A DNA stretch of 21,512 nucleotides from Schoenoplectus triqueter (Eukaryota > Streptophyta > Magnoliopsida > Poales > Cyperaceae). How positions within the stretch are numbered: position 1 is the stretch's first letter; every line of letters starts with the position of its first letter. The stretch is taken from the NCBI GenBank assembly GCA_964058805.1, contig CAXKVV010001994.1, forward strand, positions 1 through 21,512, in the 5' to 3' direction. The notes under the pieces were generated by a model, which saw nothing but the letters and a program-made list of their open reading frames with translations, searched no databases and had not been told where the DNA came from. The position numbers and the translations under genes were made by a program. Shown one piece after another: positions 18,276 to 21,512 of this stretch.

Positions 18276-18548
18276 GAGAAATTAGTTGAAATTTTAGGTG
18301 GAAATGAGTTTATTATGGAGTTTTAAAAATAATTAAGATATAAAAAGTAGTAAATTAATGGTAAAATCAGAAAAGAGATAATTAATTAATGTTTTATTTC
18401 ATTTTTTTCATATCAAAATTACAATGAAGGATGAATTTATAAAGATAATTATCACATCTAACATCTCAATATTGCTAATTATCTTCGTTAATTGTCTTTA
18501 GTAATATCTGCTATACAAATATTCTAAAGTGTAGCATTATCTCTCCCT
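18276..18548. other. AT-rich upstream region of THO2
   Basis: No coding signal; poly-A/T runs only. It probably holds distal promoter elements of THO2, none of which I can assign. Confidence 0.5.
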
Positions 18549-19330
18549 TCAAACAATCCTTATCCTCAAGGATTTTGACAACAAACAAAAAATAAAAAAT
18601 ATTAGAATTTGGAGGTGGTCTCCTACCCAAGAAAAAATGAAATGAATAATCAAAATATTAGATTTTGGAGGTGGTCTTTGTGACCAAAGAAAAATATAAC
18701 CAAAAAATATTTGTCTCGCATCGATACGGGAGTGTTTACTTAGCTTCGAGTATGTAAGGTGAGTCTTGTTGTCATGCAAGCGAAATGAACGATACATGTA
18801 TAGAAATTGATCATCATTAAAAGTGTCTTGTAGGATAATCTTCATGAGAGTCTTTTGGTGAATAATTATGTCGAGTGAAGCAAAAACTTTGTGGAGATGA
18901 TTGTTTTCATCTTCTTGATTGAGTGTGGAGTCTTTGTCAATTGAGTCATGATTGTCTTGGTGAGTTGAATCTTGATTTTCTTCCTCGAATGTGTAATTCT
19001 TATCAATTGAATCTTGGTTGTCTTGATGAGTACAATCTTGATCTTCGCGCTCGAATTTACAATTGTCATGTGCCTCGACTCCAAGTTTCTCAATTGATTT
19101 GACTTCTAAATTCATATTTTTCTTAAGATCACACATCACAATCAAATTATCCAAAAACTCTCTAATCTTTTGAAGTCATTCATTATGAAGAAATACTTGT
19201 AACGCCTCAATTTTTCTTGATGTTAAGCCAAATATCTGCCCACTCACTCCACAAATAGCTCGATATTCATCAATTATTATTAGTTGTTTGCACGAATCAT
19301 TACATAAAGTGATAAAGACTCATATCTTCA
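18549..19330 (-). pseudogene. Broken ORF with 22-residue repeats, possibly transposon-derived
   Basis: On the minus strand a coherent frame reads IIDEYRAICGVSGQIFGLTS, RKIEALQVFLHNE, a TGA at 19178-19176, then LQKIREFLDNLIVMCDLKKN and onward for about 200 codons. The middle has two tandem 66-bp units (18938-19003 and 19004-19069) encoding acidic ENQDSTHQDNHDSIDK-type repeats. Near 18596-18677 a 26-bp motif repeats at 56-bp spacing. The 201-codon stretch has no ATG at its head (it begins TTG). In another frame the tail reads ILEDKDCLKGE, faintly like the end of Ty3-type polyproteins. No RT, integrase or LTR is visible. Family not identified. Confidence 0.35.
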
Positions 19331-20210
19331 CAAATAAATAAATCGCCAAAAATCTACAAAACCATGCATCTTTTTATCTATGTCTATCTTTAATTGCATT
19401 TGAATTCATAATATCCTCAATATAATACTCTTTTTCAAATCTCGTAAATTTTTTCTCCGTACATCTTAAATTAATTCTTTTTTAGATGCTTGATGCTAGT
19501 TCTTATACCTTATTAATTCCTCAGAAATACAGGTCTTGAAATTGGTTACGTAAAAGAAGTGGACTTGGAAATCAATTCATAATAGGCCCAGTCGAAAGGT
19601 CAGCCCAAACCCAAGCCCAAGATAATTGACCTGCACAATACATCGTCGTTCTTGCTCGACGCTTCCCGCATGCCTCGCCACTTTAATCCTTGATGCTGCA
19701 ATCCTCGACGCGTCTCTGGTTTTCCTTGATAGCCGAGCTCAGTCAGTGCGAGCCCATAAATCGAGTTGCCCATGATTTTTGGAGGTTGTATCGCGGAGTG
19801 GATCGAGAGGTCACTTTGAGTTCCAATTCATAGATCCGGTTTCTTTCCTATACCAAATCATGCACATATTAATTAAGAGATCAACATGAGACCCAACCGA
19901 CGCCCCTAATTAATTCCTGACACCAATATGAGAAGGGGAAATAATCTACAAGGATTTAAAGGAGCATAATAGTACGTGATTGGATTGTCGGTTATCGTTC
20001 CAATTCGTCATGAACAAAAACAATGAGGCCAGGCCAGTAGAGAGTATCAATTTAAAGTCAAACTTCAAAGCCAATCAGGTATAGCAATGAAATTTGTTTC
20101 TTATCTAATTCTAAAAGATAAGAATAGTAAGTATATCCTTATTTGAAAATGAATAATAAAATTATCTCTATTATTCTGTTGTTATATTCATAGTTCAAAG
20201 TGAACGCAAC
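19331..20210. other. Unassigned intergenic stretch
   Basis: No ORF of note. At 19590-19790 GC content rises, with CCCAAACCCAAGCCCAAG and several CTCGACG-like motifs of the kind common in plant LTR or intergenic repeats. I cannot assign an element. Confidence 0.4.
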
Positions 20211-20211
20211 A

Positions 20212-20219
20212 TTATAAAT
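20212..20219 (+). promoter_or_regulatory. Candidate TATA box (TTATAAAT)
   Basis: Lies about 115 bp before the ATG at 20328, a plausible distance for a plant promoter of the candidate exon there. TATA-like octamers are common in AT-rich DNA, so this is weak alone. Confidence 0.3.
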
Positions 20220-20327
20220 AAAAATTCTGAAAAATTCACAAAAACCGCCTCTTTTTTCCTGCAGTCACAATCGGGTACTTAGTATTTAAGTAAAGTTTAT
20301 GATTCATCATATATTGAGAGAAACAAC

Positions 20328-20519
20328 ATGTGTCATTCAGTTAGTTCGTGTGAATGTAGTTGTGGGGAAGCAATGCTGCAAGGGGATAAAATTAGCAGTG
20401 AAGCTTCCTGTGAATCTAGTTGTGGGGAAGCAGAGCTGCAAGAGGAGAAAATTACCAGTGAAGAGGAGACCATGTATTCAGCTGAAACCTTGGAGAGCCG
20501 CAACATATCATGTTCAAAG
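20328..20519 (+). CDS. Candidate first exon, Ser/Glu/Cys-rich with 20-residue repeat
   Basis: ATG at 20328 opens a frame with two tandem 60-bp units (20349-20408 and 20409-20468), encoding CECSCGEAMLQGDKISSEAS and CESSCGEAELQEEKITSEEE. At 20519 the sequence AAAG|GTAAGT is a near-consensus donor. Without splicing the frame runs to a stop at 20697-20699 (123 codons). Most differences between the repeat units change the amino acid and none breaks the frame. I do not recognise the protein and cannot find a following exon in the remaining ~1 kb. A minus-strand frame (20452-20766) overlaps; which strand codes, if either, is unresolved. Confidence 0.3.
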
Positions 20520-20699
20520 GTAAGTTCAGTACCAGTACATAAGGTAGGCAGGAGTCAGAGTTGTGTGACTTATCGTAGGTGGAGTTCCCCAGTCCCTGGG
20601 AACTCAGATGGGACCAGATTGCTTCTGAGAAAACATCAGTTTCCTGCCAGTTGGAAATACAACAAGTCCACAGAACACTGCCTTTCGCGCCAGCCATGA

Positions 20700-21512
20700 T
20701 TATTTGTGCCCAACTGTCTCCTCTTCTCTGAAAAGGAGAAATTCTGCTGAGGAAATAATGAGACATAATCAGAACTCAGTTAGAGTTTCACCCGGATGGA
20801 TTTTTTTTTTTTTGCATAATTGTACTTATATGTTGTATTTACGTGTGCAGATCAAAATTAAATTAAAAACAAAAACTGGAAAACTGAAAAGAACTTTGAT
20901 AAATAAACTTTTTACCAATTTTGTCTAGTTGTTGTTATTTTGTAATATTTATTTGCTATTTTTATAGTTATACTGACGGATGAAATTTTCCAACTTTGTA
21001 AGATACCAGAACAATGTATTAAAGATTAGCGATTGAAGTGTATATGTAGCTGGCATTTTCAATTATCATTTGTTTACTTATTATTACTATTAATTTGTTA
21101 TTATTGTTATTGTTATATTAGTTAAGGATGTACTTTGCGTCTTTGAACTATTTTCCTTTTTTCTACACTAGATGCTCTGCAACCCTTGCAATGTTGTGTT
21201 TGAATTGTTTATATTTTTTTTAATAATCGGCATTACGCAATTTATTAAGATCATCAGTCATTACTCATTAATGTTATAAGAAGCAACCTTTGGAAGATGT
21301 AATAAGCTGGAAAAGGGGGACAACGGCGAATACAGCCTTCTAAAAACACAGTTCACACCTGATAGGATACGAAGAGGCGGCTACAGACACGAAATTGTAA
21401 AAATTATCATATCACAATCGTTCCAAACTCATGACACAGTGAACGACAAATCACCAATGAGTACTTATTAGGTCACCTTAATTATGAGAAAAAAATTAAA
21501 AAAATCTAATTC
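20700..21512. other. AT-rich tail of the window
   Basis: TTATTATTA/TTGTTATTG low-complexity runs at 21070-21120; otherwise nothing recognised. Confidence 0.6.

Noticed and set aside
19590..19800. LTR or primer-binding site
   Set aside because: The GC-rich motifs resemble LTR-type sequence, but I found no paired LTR, no TGGCGCC-like primer-binding site and no polypurine tract.

Overview
This window is nuclear DNA of a flowering plant. The evidence is one AT-rich, intron-dense gene whose protein closely follows plant THO complex subunit 2, together with plant-type LINE/SINE and MITE-like insertions in its introns. I cannot tell monocot from eudicot with confidence.

About 85% of the window (positions 1-18167, minus strand) is a single gene, THO2. 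I could join 30 exons, all with GT-AG introns and with reading frame preserved across all 29 junctions, into 1286 codons. The start codon lies at 18165-18167. The gene runs off the left edge at position 1, so the end of the charged C-terminal tail (perhaps 500 or more residues, judged from the family's usual length of about 1800) is missing. THO2 is the large scaffold of the nuclear THO/TREX complex, which packages nascent mRNA for export, limits R-loops and, in plants, supports small-RNA biogenesis.

The introns carry most of the unexpected structure. Four contain the same kind of retroposon 3' end: a short hairpin (CCCCAA...TTGGGG type), then AAGGCTTTG, then a (TTG)n tail. These are at 572-645, 5688-5735, about 6397-6442 and 10903-12073. 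The last is a 1.17-kb, 5'-truncated RTE-type LINE with decayed reverse transcriptase and a perfect 16-bp target duplication. The 5688-5735 copy is only 48 bp long but has a perfect 10-bp target duplication. Intron 25 holds a ~350-bp foldback element with ~135-bp arms. Introns 4 and 21 hold elements bounded by 13-bp inverted repeats. Intron 5 holds an A-B-B-A repeat array, and G-rich tracts on opposite strands lie in the introns either side of exon 11.

Upstream of THO2 (18168-21512) I see a pyrimidine-rich 5' UTR and AT-rich promoter region. A broken minus-strand reading frame with 22-residue repeats follows (18549-19330, possibly transposon-derived). A poorly characterised stretch comes next, and then a possible plus-strand first exon at 20328-20519 with a TATA box and a good splice donor. 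The rest is AT-rich sequence in which I recognise nothing.
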